Source: Stichopus chloronotus (taxonomy: Eukaryota; Echinodermata; Holothuroidea; Aspidochirotida; Stichopodidae). From it: a DNA stretch of 64,000 bases. The position numbers and the translations under genes were made by a program. Each line of letters begins with the position of its first letter. Position 1 is the first letter of the stretch. This document shows positions 62,999 to 64,000 of this stretch, one piece after another. The DNA lies in the NCBI GenBank assembly GCA_021234535.1, contig CM037836.1:15793111-15857110 (forward strand), read 5' to 3'. The notes below the pieces were generated by a model. It worked only from the letters and a program-made list of their open reading frames with translations, was not told the origin of the DNA and ran no database searches.

Positions 62999-64000
62999 AA
63001 TTTGCCAACACATTCCTCATTACTTATTTCCAGCATATCTGAAGGCAGTAAAGCTGGGGTTCTGTTTGAGTCAAATTCATCAAAAGTGTACCTGGTCAAA
63101 AATTAGAAAAAAAAACTCATTTTCAAAGGACATTCCGGAGTTGTAAAATGTGGAAGCTTTTCTCACTTTCAAAAGGTTAGATTGCACATTAATTTGTGAT
63201 GTGGTTTCTTGTACCACCCAAATTACCTTCTTGTTCTTTGCTTGTTCAAAGCCATCGCACCCTGTCATGAAATGTGACCCACTGTCTTAGTGTTATGGAG
63301 TGACTTTACTGTACAAGCCTTCTCCATACAACATGCTATGCAAGAAAACAGTGCCACATTTCAACCTCATATAAATATTTTAAGTTTCAAAGGGAAACCA
63401 AATCATTTAATGCAAGTTGTACACGTAGCACAGTACAAATTATTGCAAAATCAACCATTTCAAATCAAGTGAACATCTTTATTTTCTGTCCCATCAATGG
63501 TATTAGCTGTAACGATAGTATTTGGATGAACAGGTATAATTTCCATTTCAGGTTTGAGTCTGTCACCCATAGACTCTCAGCTATCAAATGTGACAGATTT
63601 GCTTCTTAACACCTTGGGCTAAGAGTGTGAGTTATAACTTTAGCAGTCTGGATTATATCAACTTGAAGTGAGTGAACAAGAACAACTGTGTTGCTACACT
63701 GCAATATTTGGCTGATGGGTTCAGGGCAATTGTCTCTTGTGCAGTTGTATATTAAAAGATTAGTGTGGAAGAAAATAGACTGTCTACACATCAAAATGAA
63801 GCAATTCCATTGCGGTGAAAGTTGTGCTCAGTTCTAACTCATATTAATTCTGAAATGAAAAAAAGTTGTTTTCTTCTGAACGATCCTTTGCAGGGTTGGC
63901 AGCTATTGTAAAGATCTGTTTCATCAGTGCCAATTGCAGCATGCTGTAGCTCGGAAAATTTTCTGATGACATACTTGATCGGCGAAGGAGACGGAATGAC

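Larger units (their letters stand above)
60791..64000. other. 3' flank; no second gene seen
   Basis: Short open frames only, with a C run at 61528-61538. Nothing in the last kilobase reads as a further exon. Confidence 0.55.

Overview
The window looks like nuclear DNA from a marine invertebrate deuterostome, most likely an echinoderm. It is AT-rich and almost free of long open frames. It holds one multi-exon gene with GT-AG introns, many short non-autonomous DNA transposons, minisatellites and long C or G runs, and the 8-base palindrome TAGGCCTA is strongly over-represented. There is no sign of a bacterium, phage or organelle: no operons, no dense coding, no tRNA or rRNA genes. The echinoderm assignment is an inference from the style of the sequence and is not proven.

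The only gene I can support is a Rit/Ric-type Ras-family small GTPase on the + strand, built from five coding exons: 38904-38985, 51796-51852, 54406-54479, 55385-55576 and 56911-57150. The splice frames join without error (intron phases 1, 1, 0, 0) into a 214-residue protein. It has all five G-box motifs, a Rit-style switch I and no CAAX box. Intron 1 is very large (12.8 kb) and carries an inverted pair of 367-bp MITEs and a foldback hairpin. Intron 4 carries an intact hAT-type MITE.

Positions 1 to about 38.6 kb are a gene desert as far as I can read. It is filled with dispersed repeat pairs (2.8/35.8 kb, 5.0/33.6 kb, 6.2/25.7 kb), MITEs (6.6, 6.8, 11.5 and 12.0 kb), tandem arrays (0.7-1.0, 28.3-28.7, 29.2-30.5, 33.1-33.6 kb) and microsatellites. 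From 57.15 to 64 kb lie the 3' UTR and flank. The first canonical AATAAA lies 5.8 kb after the stop codon. A degenerate minisatellite at 59.86-60.79 kb is interrupted by a MITE with a perfect 5-bp target duplication.

The parts most worth following up are the small transposon families, recognised here by matching ends and target duplications. They are family 1 (three copies, about 190-220 bp, 5-bp duplications), family 2 (one copy, 29-bp inverted ends, 12-bp flanking direct repeat), family 3 (three copies, TTAA target, two of them exactly 367 bp) and family 4 (hAT type, 8-bp duplication). No new multi-gene system was found.
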